From NCBI GenBank assembly GCA_947650365.1, contig OX393549.1, positions 82,190,819 through 82,254,818 on the forward strand: 64,000 nucleotides of DNA, given 5' to 3'. Positions 1 to 10,166 of this stretch are shown piece by piece. Under the pieces are notes generated by a model that made no database searches, was not told where the DNA came from, and worked only from the letters and a program-made list of their open reading frames with translations. This stretch comes from Chamaelirium japonicum. Lineage: Eukaryota > Streptophyta > Magnoliopsida > Liliales > Melanthiaceae. The number at the start of each line of letters is the position of its first letter. Position 1 is the stretch's first letter. The translations under genes were made by a program, and so were the position numbers.

Positions 1-452
1 CTTTTTGCACTCCAACACAAGCAACTCCATTCTCCCTCGTCTATGGAGTAGAAGTCGTTCTTCCACTCGAGCTCCATATCCCGTCGCTCAGGATAGCAAT
101 CTAGGAAGGCCTCACCAGCGACGACAATGCCCAGCTCTGCCTAGCAGAATTAGAGGCCTTGGATGAAAGACGCCTCGAAGCTCAGCAACGTCTGGAGTGT
201 TATCAGGCCAGACTGACTCGCGCCTTTAACAAAAAGATCCGCCCTCGATCCTTCCAAACAGGAGAACTGGTGCTGGTAGTCAAACGCCCCATCATTCTCT
301 CGCATCAAGGAGGGAAGAAGTTTGACGCCAAATGGGATGGACCACACTCCGTCAAAGAAGTCTACTCCAACGGTGCTTACCTCATCACCACGCCAGAAGG
401 GTTCACACTTGTCCCTATCAATGGCAAGTACCTCAAAATGTACTATGCCTAA
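1..452 (+). pseudogene. Ty3/gypsy integrase C-terminal end, broken
   Basis: This frame encodes the last part of a Ty3/gypsy polyprotein. The residues TPFSLVYG and, just after, LPLEL are the conserved signature that follows the integrase core in plant gypsy elements. A basic region (NKKIRPRSF), a GELVLVVKRP strand and a chromatin-binding-like tail ending KMYYA follow, with the normal stop at 450-452. An in-frame TAG at 102-104 interrupts the frame after the residues SLRIAI, so the longest uninterrupted part begins only at 159. Everything upstream (protease, reverse transcriptase, RNase H, integrase core) lies outside the window. The copy is very likely non-functional. Lineage within gypsy (Tat-like is my guess from the long region after pol and the long LTR) is inference. 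Confidence 0.85.
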
Positions 453-1619
453 AGCAAGGCCATACTCCTTACAAAAAAAAAAAAAAAGAACTACGTGTGA
501 CATGATCCCCCTTAGGGGGGTACGTAAGCAGCCTGAGAAGTCACTTCAGGTTCAGTCCGACAAAAAGAAAAACCCTAACATTGTCCCAGAAGACTGGCCT
601 AGAGAAGAACAAGTACAGATCCACAAGTTCAGCCAGCAAAACAAAAGATGACAAGAAAGTCAAAGTCCTTGAGGAGCTGAAGCAGCTCGCCTCCCGCGGC
701 CTACACGCGCTGCAACTCCAGGGGTAGAGAAGCCGTCAACTTCCGACGCATCGCCAGCTATGCACGCTGCTTCGCAAGATTCACTCCGGAAGCCTTCTTG
801 ATTGCTCCACCAGCTTCTGGCACTTCATCAGCCCTTCCAGCTATTTTCCAAACCTTGCTTCAGAAGTCTCCCTAGCCACTCGAGCTTTCTCCAGACGAAA
901 ATCTGACTTCTGAAGCAACGCACGAGCGGCCTCCACCTTCTTCTGCACTCGAATCAAGTCTGCAGTAGCAAGCATGTGAAGCCCCTCTAATCAACGTTCC
1001 TCTTCCTCAGCCGCAGCTAAAGCTAAGGAAGCGTTCTCTAGCAAAGCCGGTGACGAGTAATAAACCTCGCTTCCTCCAAGAAGGTGTGCGCTACTTTGCA
1101 AACAAAGAGTCGTCCGTCTTGAAATCCGCCAGACTCATGCAAAAGCTTGAGCCCATCCGAAGGTCACCAGTCCCTCAAAGTTAAAGACCCGAAGGATTGG
1201 AACTGTCACTGAAGTCAAATGCAGTAACCCAAAGATAGGTGGTTACATCGGCGACAACCGCATCCTTCGCAACCTCAAAAAAAAAAAAGGAAGACGAAGG
1301 AACCACCTTCCCTGGCCTCCGAAGTCTCTACCTCGTCCTCACACCAAGTGATCGTCACCACACTCGACTTCGTCTTGTCCTCTCGTCGTGCCATTGTCAT
1401 TACACTCTTGCACCAAGAAGACGACAGCACTCCGCTGAAGAATTCTTCTTCTCCGGGCCGCCGAAGAATCTTTCGCCTCCAAGACGCCAAGCGAGCCTTC
1501 GTCTCCAAGCCGTCGAAGAGTCCTCCACCTCCAAGCCATCGAAGAATCCTTCGTCTCAAAGCCGCAGAGGTACTAAACGTCCCCCCGAGGCCAGGAGTCG
1601 ACACCCCACCGGGTCAAGC
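453..1619 (+). other. gypsy internal non-coding stretch
   Basis: No supportable gene lies here. A run of A residues at 473-487 follows the integrase stop. The stretch is compositionally even and belongs to the post-pol region of the gypsy element. Short open frames on both strands have no family signature. Confidence 0.5.
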
Positions 1620-2300
1620 GAAAGCTTGGATCCTGAAGAAACACAAAGGAAAGCGAAGGCACTTACTCTCATAGGAGAAGTCCTCAGCTATCTACCCCAA
1701 CGAATCCATCCTTTGTGATGTGCTCATAGATAGGGATCCGGAGCATCGACAGAAGGTCTTCTCTCCTTGAAGTACGATGGCAAAACACCCGAGTAAGGGG
1801 GAAGCGAAGGTACTTACTCTCACCGGAGAAGCCCTCAACTATACGCCCTGACAAGGCCAAACCCTCGAAGCTCGAATCCTGAAAAGACATAAGGGGAAGC
1901 GAAGGCGCCACTCCCGTAGGAGAAGTCCTCAGCAACTCACCCCGGCGAAGCCAAACTCTCGAAAGATCGCATCCTGAAAAGGCACAAGGGGAAGCGAAGG
2001 CGCCACTCCCGTAGGAGAAGTCCTCAGCAACTCACCCCGGCGAAGCTAAACTCTCGAAAGCTCGCATCCTGAAAAGGCACAAGGGGACGCGAAGACGCCA
2101 CTCCCATAGGAGAAGTCCTCAGCAACTCACCCCGACGAAGCCAAACTCTCAAAAGCTCGCATCCTGAGAAGGCACAAGGGGAAGCGAAGGCGCTACTCCC
2201 GTAGGAGAAATCCTCAGCTATCCACCCCGGCAAATCCAAACCTTCGAAGCTCGAATCTTGAAAAGACACAAGGGGAAGCAAGTCAAGTCTGGTGGAGAAG
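1620..2300 (+). repeat. 95-bp tandem repeat array
   Basis: The block built around GAAGCGAAGGCGCCACTCCC recurs with its GAAGG core at about 1806, 1901, 1996, 2091, 2186 and (degenerate) 2281, a strict 95-base period. A more diverged unit lies at about 1655, 151 bases before the next. Each unit carries a cleft of the type AGGAGAAGTCCTCAGC. It lies inside the gypsy element between pol and the 3' LTR. The short minus-strand frames here are products of the repeat and not genes. Confidence 0.9.
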
Positions 2301-3577
2301 TCGGTCAAAAAAAAAAAAAGAGAAAAAGAAAAGAGGGGCCCACATCTCTCCTATTCGACCTCGTACCCGGCCTCCGCTCGCAGCCGACACCACTGTCCGC
2401 TTGCGCCGTGCGCGCTAGCCAGCCTTGGCCCGCGTACGTTGCACCAGTGCCGCTCTGCGCGGCCGCCACTACAACTGCTCCACGCACTCGGCTTCAACCG
2501 ATGCTGCAAGTGCCGCTACTGCTGCTGTTGGCCGTGCAAGGGGAAACAAAAAAGGAAAGAAAGAGACAAAGTGCAAAAAAAAAAAAGGGATTAGGGGCCC
2601 ACAGCCCCCTTCCCATCTGAGACCGCACAAAGGGGGGGGGGGGCCCGCAGCCCCCTCTCCCCCTAATCAAAACCCGACAGCGCGGGGAGGGGGGGTCCAT
2701 AGCATCCCCTCTTTCTTCTCCTCCGATCCAGTCGGGGGGGGGGGGGGGGGGAGCTGTGCCCGAATCGGAGCCGCAGCTGCCCGGCCCCCGCGCGCCTATC
2801 CGACCCGGTCGGGGACCCTACCAACCACCGATGCACCGTGCCCCGGCCTTCGACCTCCGTGCTACGCCTCGCGCCGCCCCGGCCTCCACGCGTGCCGCAG
2901 CCACCGCCCCGACCTCCGCGCACGCCACCATCGCTCGCCCGCACCCACATGCCGCGTGCCCGCACCGCAGCCCGCTTGCGCCTTCCACCGTCGCCATCGC
3001 GCCCCACGTGCCGCAACCAGCGCCCCCGCGCGTGCCACCTACTCGCATGCACCGTCGCTGCTGCTGCTGCTGCCACTGCCTCCGCGAACCATAGAAGGGA
3101 GAAGAACCAGAGCAGAAGAAGAAGAACGAAAGAAAGAAAAAAAAAAGAAAGAAAAAGAATAAGAAGAAAAAGAAGAAGAAGAAGAAGAAAGAAGAGGAAG
3201 AAGGAGGCGGCGAAGGCGGTCAACACCTCAGTCGTGCTCCTCCATCCTCCTCGCCGCGGTCGTTGTCGCCCCTTCGCTTCGATCCCGCCTTCGCAACAAT
3301 CTTCAAGTCGCGCACCATCGCCGCTGCCGCCGACGAAAGAGGCGACACCGGGAAGACGAAGCAAGTCGCGTGCAACCCCAGGCACCACTCTTTCGACGGT
3401 GGTCTCCAAAATCCAGCAGAGTCTTCGCAAGAGCAAGGTGTTGAATGAAGAGGGTAGGGGCCCTTAAATAAGCCACAAAGCCCATCCAAGAAAGGAATCA
3501 AGGACAAGTGCTCCGCGTTTCCTATGTATACAAGTACTCCGCGTTTTCGCCAGCGCACTCATCCTTGAGGGGGCACT
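2301..3577 (+). other. GC-rich then GAA-rich low-complexity gypsy interior
   Basis: 2340-3100 is very C-rich, with G runs at 2632-2643 and 2735-2751 and a CTG run near 3057-3072. 3100-3210 is almost pure purine (AAGAAGAAG). The long open frames on both strands are alanine/proline/arginine-rich and reflect composition. The stretch ends at the polypurine tract before the LTR. Confidence 0.55.
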
Positions 3578-3595
3578 TGTAGACACACAAATTGT

Positions 3596-3770
3596 GTCTA
3601 ACCCGGACCCGACTCGCATGCACCTATGCGGAGGCAAACCCGACACGCACTCGGACCCGGACCCAACTTGCATGCATCAATGCAGAGGCAAACCCGACAC
3701 GCACTCGGACCCGGACCCGACTCGCATGCACCAACTCAGAGGCAAACCCAACACGCAAACTGGACCTGAC
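3596..3770 (+). repeat. 54-bp tandem repeat in the LTR U3
   Basis: Three units carrying GGACCCGACTCGCATGCAC-like sequence repeat with the GCATG core at 3616, 3670 and 3724, an exact 54-base period. The period is a multiple of three, so an open frame runs through it, but the product is only a repeat of the type NPTRTRTRTRLACT. A role as a U3 regulatory array is possible but unproven. Confidence 0.85.
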
Positions 3771-3870
3771 CCGCACCCAACAAGGGGGCCGGGTGGGCCC
3801 ATCCTTAAGTAGGGCCCACCCGACCCCCTACTAGATCGAGATCCGAACCCCTTAAGAGGTGGCCGGCCAT

Positions 3871-3975
3871 GCAAAGCAAGAAAAGAAAAGAAAAGAAAGA
3901 AAAGAAAAGAAAAGAAGGAAAAGAAAGAAAGAAAAGAAAGGAAAGAAAAGAAAAGGAAAGAAAAGAAGAAAAAGG
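3871..3975 (+). repeat. GAAAA/GAAAG-rich simple repeat
   Basis: Almost pure purine tract built of AAGAAAAGAAA-type units inside the LTR. It codes only for lysine/glutamate strings and is not a gene. Confidence 0.85.
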
Positions 3976-4258
3976 AAACAAATACCGCCATGCGCGGGGG
4001 GAGGTTGCATATGACGTCTACATAAGCATAGATCTGCACCGATCCCTCGATCCGACAGACAAGAAACGAAGACGGGTCGCCATCGACTTTATGTGCAAGA
4101 TTCAAAAAAAGATAGAGCCATAACTACCCTGCCATAAAAGGAAAGCAAATAAAGGTTTATTCCCCTCTTCAATTGAAGAATAAATCTTGGGTAGTTATGG
4201 GAGAGATATTAAAGGGATCCAAATAAACTTCCCCTATCTCTCCCTTTCCCCTTTCACC

Positions 4259-4266
4259 TATAAATA
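4259..4266 (+). promoter_or_regulatory. LTR TATA box
   Basis: TATAAATA followed by a GGGGGAGGGG stretch, inside the gypsy LTR about 680 bases after its start. The likely U3/R boundary is about 30 bases downstream. Confidence 0.65.
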
Positions 4267-4311
4267 GAGGGGGAGGGGAAAGGCTCAAAGGGTCGGATGA
4301 CAAGAAGCGAA

Positions 4312-5110
4312 GAAGCTCTGCAGAAGAGAAGACACACTCTTAATCGACCCAAGGCTTCACGAGGCACGGGCAAGCCTATCCCTTCGGGACCAATTTAGTC
4401 CATTGAAAGCCCTCATCAAAGTGAAGATCCTTGCACAAGAAGATCAAGTCTTCGACTCCGTGCACGAAGAAGAAAGCTCGGAGAAGAAGAGCTCTTCGAC
4501 TCCGAAGATGCCAGAAGCAAAGGCCGGAGAAGAAGATCTGAGCGGCATCACCCCGTCGTCTCCAACAAACCTTCGACTCCGATCAAGCCCAAAAGCCCAG
4601 AGAAGAAGATTGAAGTGGCATCACCCCATCGTCTTCAACAAGCATCCGCTCTATTCACAAAGAAGAAAGCTTGGAGATGGATACCCGAAGCGGCGCTATA
4701 CTCGTCATCTTCAACAAAGCCTTCAACTCTAATTACGCCAAATACGCCCGGAGAAGAAGCCGATGCCACAACCATCGCTAGGTCGAAAGCTGAAGATGAA
4801 ACGAGGAAGCTCTGCAGAAAAGGAGACATGCTCTTCATCAACCCAAGGCTTCATGAGGCATCGACAAGCCTATCTCTTTGGGACCGGCTTAGTCCATTGA
4901 AAGCCCTCATCAACATGAAGACCCTTCCACAAGAATTTTAAGCCTTTGACTCCATGCACAAAGAAGAAAGCTCCGAGAAGAAGAACCCTTTGACTCCAAA
5001 TACGCCAGAAGCAAAGGCCGAAGAAGAAGATCGGAGCGGTACCACCCCGTCGTCTCCAACAAGCCTTCGACTCCGATCAAGCCCAAAAGCCCGGAGAAGA
5101 AGATCGAAGC
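4312..5110 (+). repeat. internal direct duplication, 494-bp offset
   Basis: The block 4312-4620 recurs, diverged, at 4806-5110. Matching landmarks are GAAGCTCTGCAGAA, AACCCAAGGCTTCA, AGTCCATTGAAAGCCCTCATCAA split over both copies, and TCCGATCAAGCCCAAAAGCC. Further degenerate units (CAAAGAAG...GAGAAGAAGA) continue to about 5500. It lies in the R/U5 part of the gypsy LTR. The open frames here are by-products. Confidence 0.8.
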
Positions 5111-6185
5111 GTCATCACCCGTCGCCTTCGACAAACGTCTACTCCATCCACGAAGAAGAAAGCTTGAAGAGGAACACCCGAAGCGTCGCTACACCCGTCG
5201 TCTTCAAAGCAAAGCTGACGCTATAGCCGTCGCACGGAGATCGGTGCTACCCCTGCCGTCTTCAAAGGAACCCTTCGAATCCGATCACGCCAAAGAAGCT
5301 CGGAGAAGAAGAAAAACAAAGTCATCGCTACACTTATCATCTTCAAAGCAAAGTTGACGCTACAACCGTCGCACGGAGATCGATGCGACCCTCGCCATCT
5401 TTAAAGGTACCATTCGACTCCGATCACGCCAAAGAAGACTGGGGAGAAGAAAAGTCGAGCCGACACCTAAACCGTCGAGGAAGCTAGAAGCCTTCAAGAA
5501 GTAGCCACCGCCGTTCGAGAAGAAGATCGAGTCGATGCCGAAGCAAAAGCCCACGCAAGAAGCCAAAGCAAAAGCCCCGGTAAAGCCCGTGCCATAGCAA
5601 CGCAAGTGCCAAAGCCAAGCGACTACGCCGGTCATGAGCAAAAGCACCGCACGTTCTAGCTAATACGATGCGAAGTCCAAAAGAAAAAAAGCATCGCAAG
5701 TCTCCCCCCGTCTACGTCCAAGCGCAAGCGTCAAAGCAAAGCAAAAGCCATAGCCACGCCAAAGCCAAACCAAAGCCGAAAGCCAAAGCCGACGCCAAAA
5801 GCATGATCGACGTCGTGAACCGACGATCAAGGACGCCAAGGTCTAGCAAGGAGCGAGAAAGACACGAAGACCAAGGAGTGACGCAGAAAACCCCTAGTCG
5901 AGAAAGCGCGAAGCACGGAAGGGACAAAAGCAACGGCGGATATTCGTTAGCCTCTCAAAGAACCCTCACCCTGTAAAGACCTCTGTCCTGGGAAACCCCT
6001 TCAGAGCTCTCGCACGAATACCACGTGGAGACGCGGATCAAAGGGACCCTCCAGAGGATCTCTCCCATAATCTCCTGATCAATATTCGCCGCACCCGGCT
6101 CACCACCCCCGAGTCCCGGCACTCTGTAATCTTCGTGTGTTTGCAATAAAGACGACCCATATCTTTTTCTGCGCATACAGTGTCA
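5111..6185 (+). other. 3' end of the gypsy LTR, no gene
   Basis: AAGCCAAAGCC-type repetitive sequence around 5560-5810, then a unique stretch ending in an AATAAA signal at 6145-6150. No coding feature was recognised. Confidence 0.5.
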
Positions 6186-6240
6186 TCCAGTTAGGACTCA
6201 TTTGTCCACTGGGGGGGGCTGAGTGCGACTGTTGTGTCTA
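6181..6240 (+). repeat. left copy of a 60-bp direct repeat
   Basis: A block running from TGTCATCCAGT through a G-run to GAGTGCGACTGTTGTGTCTA. It recurs at 7537-7657, with its first half doubled and long G runs. It resembles a polypurine tract plus the first 20 bases of an LTR, and aligns loosely with the purine tract and LTR start at 3565-3600. Which element it belongs to is not resolved. Confidence 0.6.
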
Positions 6241-6256
6241 TTTTTGAATATGAGAA

Positions 6257-7366
6257 TTGAATTTTTTTTTTATTGGGTCGGATAGCAATCAGTCATTTTT
6301 GTTGGATCTGCTCTTGGAGCTAAGTCCACAAGGAGGTGGATCAGTATGGACCAGGGGGCGATTTGTGCTGGTCGTCCGAGCAGGTTGTGGCAATCAACAA
6401 TCTGTTCTTGAAGCTAACTGCGGGATCCGATCATGGAAGCAGTTTGCCAACTGCCTGGTCCGCCACGGCAACGCTAAGTTGATGTACAGGCTGCCGATGA
6501 GGTACGAGGACAATGATAAGTTGTACTCGGATTATGAGGAGGACCCTGAGACAGAAGGGGTGGTTCGATATGTGCGGGCTGAAAAGAAAATCTACTGCAA
6601 AAGAAGACGTTCGGGGCCTTGTGAGGAATAATTGGTTGTGACCTGGCGGAGTCAGGTGAAGAAGAGGGCGTTGATGAAGGACGAGAAAGAGGAGGAAGAG
6701 AAAGAAGAAGAAGAAGAAGAAGATTGAGAGAAAGAAGAGGGGGAGGAAAGGAAGGAAGGAGAAGGAGGAGAAGAAAAGGAGGAAGATGAAGATGAAGAAG
6801 AAGGAGAAAACGAGGAGGAGGCTGGAGATTGGGGATATGTGCCCCCCTCCCTGTCACGTGGTGGCCAAGTGCCTCTTATCAACGAGGCTAAGGCCCGTCG
6901 AATGAAGGACGATCTTGATACTATAGACGACGGCAAGAAGGTGCCGATCGTCTACCACTTCGAAACCCTGTAGCGTCCTACACGCATCAGAGTTAAGTAT
7001 TCGGGGAGCGATGTGGTCTACGATCCGACGCCCATCTCCCAAGTGCCGCCTGAAGATCTCCGGCAGGGTGAGGCCTCGACGGGGTAGACCTCAGCGAGCA
7101 GAGGGCCGGACGTGGATAAGCCGAGGCTCATGCCTCGGAGCGATGCAACCAAGGTGGCAGCGGAGGCCGCCGCGCTAATGTCTGCCCTCTTCCAGGGGGC
7201 AGACGAGAGGTTTAACGAAGGAGGAGCTTCGTCTCCTCTGGAAGTCCCTTCCCCCGAACCGAAGGCGGACAAGGGCCAGGGAGAGAAAAAGATGACTTTA
7301 GCTAAAAATGATACTCTGAAAAGGACTTATCGTTTAGTCTCTTTAGAATCAACCAACATACTATGA
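6257..7366 (+). pseudogene. unrecognised degraded ORF, one frame with four stops
   Basis: One reading frame runs from 6257 to 7366 (about 370 codons), with stops only at 6629-6631, 6725-6727, 6971-6973 and 7085-7087 and no frameshift. The first part has mixed, protein-like composition (WKQFANCLVRHGNAKLMYRL, then KLYSDYEEDPE). The middle is a long acidic Glu/Lys/Asp tract. The last part is again protein-like (KKVPIVYHFETL, SDVVYDPTPISQVPPEDL). I recognise no family. It sits between two copies of the 60-base repeat, so it may be cargo or a gag-like gene of an element. It is clearly decayed. Confidence 0.5.
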
Positions 7367-7536
7367 GGTTGTTTCACCACGTCAGCGGATGACGTGGGCT
7401 CACTGGATAATTCTCCATCCAACTCATCAATCTTTTTGGATACCATTGTCTTTTTCGTTGCATGGATACCGACCATATCTCAAAGAGCAATGGTATCAAT
7501 ACCAAACGATTACTCGAATGTTTAAACAGAATGACG

Positions 7537-7607
7537 TGTCATCCAGTCATGACTCATTTGTCCACTGGGGGGGGGGGGGGGATCCAGTCATGACTCATTT
7601 GTCCACT

Positions 7608-7638
<31 letters not shown>

Positions 7639-7657
7639 GAGTGCGACTGTTGTGTCT
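7537..7657 (+). repeat. right copy of the direct repeat with poly-G runs
   Basis: Carries two tandem copies of CATGACTCATTTGTCCACTG. Each is followed by a G run (15 bases near 7567; about 28 bases at 7608-7636), then GAGTGCGACTGTTGTGTCTA. Long G runs are prone to slippage and assembly error, so their exact length should not be trusted. Confidence 0.75.
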
Positions 7658-8013
7658 AGATTCTAAACCTGTACTCGACCCGTTTATAAACGGTCGGCCT
7701 GATACGACCCGTTAGATATGTTTACCACACGGGTTTATCAGTTGACCCGATCCGACTCAACCCGACATTACCCGATAGACCCGCGAATACTATATATTAT
7801 AGTATCGGATTGCGGGAGACCCAACACGATCTGGTGAATTTTAAACGGATCTTTCCAGGTCTATCGTGTCTCGACCCTAAACCCGGACCCGACTCATTTA
7901 TTAAACGGGTCTATCGTGTCGACCCGTTTACAATCCGAACTCGTTTAGTCTTGACCCAGACCCGCTAATTTCGTGTCGGGTCCGCCCGGTGGGGTCTGAA
8001 CTTGCCAGCCCTA
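7655..8013 (-). mobile_element. truncated hAT-type MITE
   Basis: Minus-strand relative of the element at 32424-32881: its 7655 end matches the interior of that element (reverse of about 32800), and its right end reads TTGCCAGCCCTAG, the terminal repeat. It is rich in GACCCGTTTATAAACGG-type units. The other terminus is missing because it joins the 7537-7657 repeat. No coding potential. Confidence 0.7.
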
Positions 8014-8610
8014 GTTGTGCCTTGTTTGTGTGTGCAAATCCTTGCCATTGATGTCATGGTCACGGGACTTTGAAATTAATAAATAGCATCCGTTGCTATT
8101 TATGTCCATCATACTAAGTCTGAGTGTTAATCATCACACTTGGTGCGAATCAACAGGTGCCGTGATTCCATCGAATGGAACCATAGAATCACGGTTGTTC
8201 GGTCCAGTAAACATAGCATGTCCCCTCCCGTTCGATCACTCGGCCCTTATGATGTGAGCACCCTGGGGTTCTCACATGTGTCGATGGTTGGATCCTGAAC
8301 CACGATGACACCCTGTCTCAGGTCGACTAGTCAAGGGCTTTATGTCTGTTGATGTCCATGGCACAAATCCTTTGATCATCTCTAAATGATTGTCGCTTTC
8401 TCTCTCTTCTAGGGTTATTGGTAACAGATTAGATTATTATGGTCCCATTTCGGGTTCCTTTGGACCGACCCACTTTTTGACCGACCAATAATCCAATTAC
8501 ACCCCTTGAGGCCCTCCAACCTTAACTCCACACAACTAGGATAAGATGGAATAGTCCTTAAAAAAAAAAAAAGTAAGAAAGCAATTTTGCTACTAGCTCC
8601 ATTTAAATGC
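8014..8610 (+). other. intergenic, no gene seen
   Basis: Unique-looking sequence without a supportable gene. A weak likeness to 28080-28260 exists around a phrase containing GTCAAGGGCTTTA-like sequence. Confidence 0.4.
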
Positions 8611-8765
8611 GTTTGCTTCCGACCCAATCGTAGTGTGCCACATCATCCATTTAAAAAGACATTAAAGGGGTATAATAAAGATTACACTTGCTACCAAACT
8701 TATCTTTCGCATTATATCTCTTCAAATGGATGACGTGGCACACTGCGATTGGATTGGAAACAAAC
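8611..8765 (+). mobile_element. foldback MITE (about 155 bp)
   Basis: The first 42 bases (starting GTTTGCTTCCGACCC) are the near-perfect reverse complement of the last 42 (ending GGATTGGAAACAAAC). The short middle has no coding potential. Superfamily and target duplication could not be settled by eye. Confidence 0.85.
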
Positions 8766-9017
8766 ACTGCAAAAAGAGCCGGCAGCAAAAATGCATTATG
8801 AAGCAGACCATATCCAATGCATCAAATTCTCAGGTTTGTCAACTTTTGGTTGCCAACTTGACGTGGCGGCAATCGATCTCTGCGGTCCATTTGCCTGACA
8901 GTTAGGACTAAGTTGGTGATGCGCGTAACGGACGGCCGTGATCATGCCACATCAAGTTGGCGGCGATAAGTTGGCTACAACATTTTCCAATGTCTGACCA
9001 TGGATCGCCTCCAGGTC

Positions 9018-9023
9018 TATAAA
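9018..9023 (+). promoter_or_regulatory. TATA box of EF-hand gene 1
   Basis: TATAAA in the context GTCTATAAATTGCCG, 72 bases before the start codon. The same context precedes EF-hand genes 2 and 3. Confidence 0.8.
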
Positions 9024-9089
9024 TTGCCGATTCATCAACCCGTATGGCTATATCCAAAACCCCTCTGATTCCGTCGAGCATCGGCCGCC

Positions 9090-9380
9090 ATGGTGTTTCT
9101 GACCCCAAGACCTAAAGGTGACCCCGCCGGCAGCGGGATCAAGATGACGGAGCAGAGTTTCAAGGAGTGGCTGAAGCACGTCGACCGCAACGGCGACGGC
9201 GTGATCAGCAGGCAGGAGCTGAGGGACGCGTTCAAGTCCCTGGGGATGCACTTCACGAGGTGGAAGGCGTGGCGGGCGGTGCGGAGGGCGGACCTCAACT
9301 CGAGCGGCGGCATCGACGGCGACGCCGAGGTTGAGGAGCTCATCAAGTATGTGAGACCTTTAGGGATCATCGTCACTTAG
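9090..9380 (+). CDS. small two-EF-hand calcium-binding protein, copy 1
   Basis: A 96-residue, intronless protein with two helix-loop-helix calcium-binding units. Loop 1 (residues 32-43, DRNGDGVISRQE) is canonical, with Asp at position 1 and Glu at position 12. Loop 2 (68-79, starting DLNSSGGIDGDA) has Ala at position 12, with Glu one residue later, so it probably binds calcium poorly. A Trp/Arg-rich linker (RWKAWRAVRR, 57-66) joins the two hands. No signal peptide or membrane segment is seen, so it is likely cytosolic or nuclear. The start at 9090 sits in GCCGCCATGG, a strong plant context; an internal Met at residue 19 is a weaker alternative. GC-rich codons contrast with the AT-rich surroundings. 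Target protein unknown. The calmodulin-like family match is by motif only. Confidence 0.9.
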   Translation: MVFLTPRPKGDPAGSGIKMTEQSFKEWLKHVDRNGDGVISRQELRDAFKSLGMHFTRWKAWRAVRRADLNSSGGIDGDAEVEELIKYVRPLGIIVT

Positions 9381-9560
9381 TAGTAGTGGCATGGCGCCCA
9401 TAAGTCATGCCACTTAGCTATTACTTGGTTGGTGTAACTGGTGCTCACTCTTGTTGCCATTTCAGTACTCTAGCTTGATGTATGCTTGTATCGTAAGTTA
9501 TAAGTGATCAGTTAGTGGTTATCTTCTACTTGGGTTTCCTTTTTTAGACACAAGTGATGG
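9381..9560 (+). other. 3' flank of EF-hand gene 1
   Basis: This flank is shared almost base for base with the flank after copy 2 (27503-27655), apart from about 38 bases missing in copy 2. It shows that the duplicated unit included 3' sequence. No clear AATAAA is visible. Confidence 0.7.
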
Positions 9561-9900
9561 GGATTTGCATGTCACCCCCGTGGATCCATCTCTGCTTATC
9601 ACCTCCGTCCATCGACATGCCTCTTGATCCGATGCAAACTCTTTCTATTTAAAAACACGTAAATTCATAGAGATTCTTTGGCCCCAAAAAGAAATTTTGA
9701 TGGCTCTAAAAAAGAGGAAGGAGGGGGGGCAGTTCCTGTGGAGATCACCTTTTTTTTTATACAGTTCCTCCTAAATCAGTCATCCGATTCAAGCTCGGTG
9801 TAGAATTTGATCGAGAATTCGAGAATAAGCATCGTAGATCGAACTGATAGCGAGATTGAAGGAGGAAAAGAAGAAGGGAGGGTTAGGGTTTAAAAAAGAA

Positions 9901-10117
9901 AAAATTACACTTGCCCCTCCTGAAGTTTAGCTAAAAAACACTTAACCCCCCTATAGTTTAAATACTATATTTTGCCATTTATCAGATAATATTACCAAAT
10001 GAGGAAAGTAAGTAGGTGACAAAAGGGGTATTGTGCTAACATTTCAAACATTAGGGTGTGATTGGAAACAAAATAAATTATTTTTAGCTAAACATCAGGG
10101 GGGCAAAGTGTAATTTA
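9901..10117 (+). mobile_element. MITE with AAATTACACTTGCCC termini
   Basis: Terminal inverted repeats: the left end AAATTACACTTGCCCC pairs with the right end GGCAAAGTGTAATTTA, and the next bases (AGTTTAGCT / AGCTAAACA) also pair. Relatives occur at 47763-48500, 49322-49400 and 49707-49970. Non-coding. Confidence 0.8.
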
Positions 10118-10166
10118 TGCAAAAAAGTGGGGGATGGAGGCTTTGAGCGAATCAGATTCTACACCG

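Larger units (their letters stand above)
1..6185 (+). mobile_element. 3' part of a Ty3/gypsy LTR retrotransposon
   Basis: The order is integrase end (1-452), a 3.1-kb non-coding stretch rich in repeats (453-3577), a purine tract of the form TTGAGGGGGCACT (3565-3577), then an LTR starting TGTAGACACAC at 3578. A long non-coding stretch between pol and the 3' LTR is known from the Tat/Ogre-type gypsy lineage. The 5' half is cut off by the window edge. The right edge is approximate, because the LTR end merges with a repeated 60-base block (6181-6240). Confidence 0.7.
3578..6185 (+). repeat. long 3' LTR of the gypsy element (about 2.6 kb)
   Basis: It begins TGTAGACACACAAATTGTG just after a polypurine tract. 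It contains a TATA box (TATAAATA, 4259-4266) and an AATAAA signal (6145-6150), the order expected for U3-R-U5. Internal repeats are listed separately. The 3' limit is uncertain by tens of bases because no partner LTR is visible in the window. Confidence 0.6.

Noticed and set aside
1806-2290. Possible CRISPR-like spacing of the 95-bp repeats
   Set aside because: The whole 95 bases repeat with no unique spacers, and this is a plant nuclear genome.
2425-3467. Long Ala/Pro/Arg-rich open frames on both strands
   Set aside because: Explained by GC-rich and GAA-rich low complexity within a gypsy element.
8150-8200. Short inverted repeat CGTGATTCC / AGAATCACGG
   Set aside because: Too short and isolated to call a MITE or regulatory site.
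9035-9376. Antisense frame opposite EF-hand copy 1 (and likewise opposite copies 2-5)
   Set aside because: GC-rich codons of the real gene leave the other frames open; the antisense products share only what the sense homology forces.
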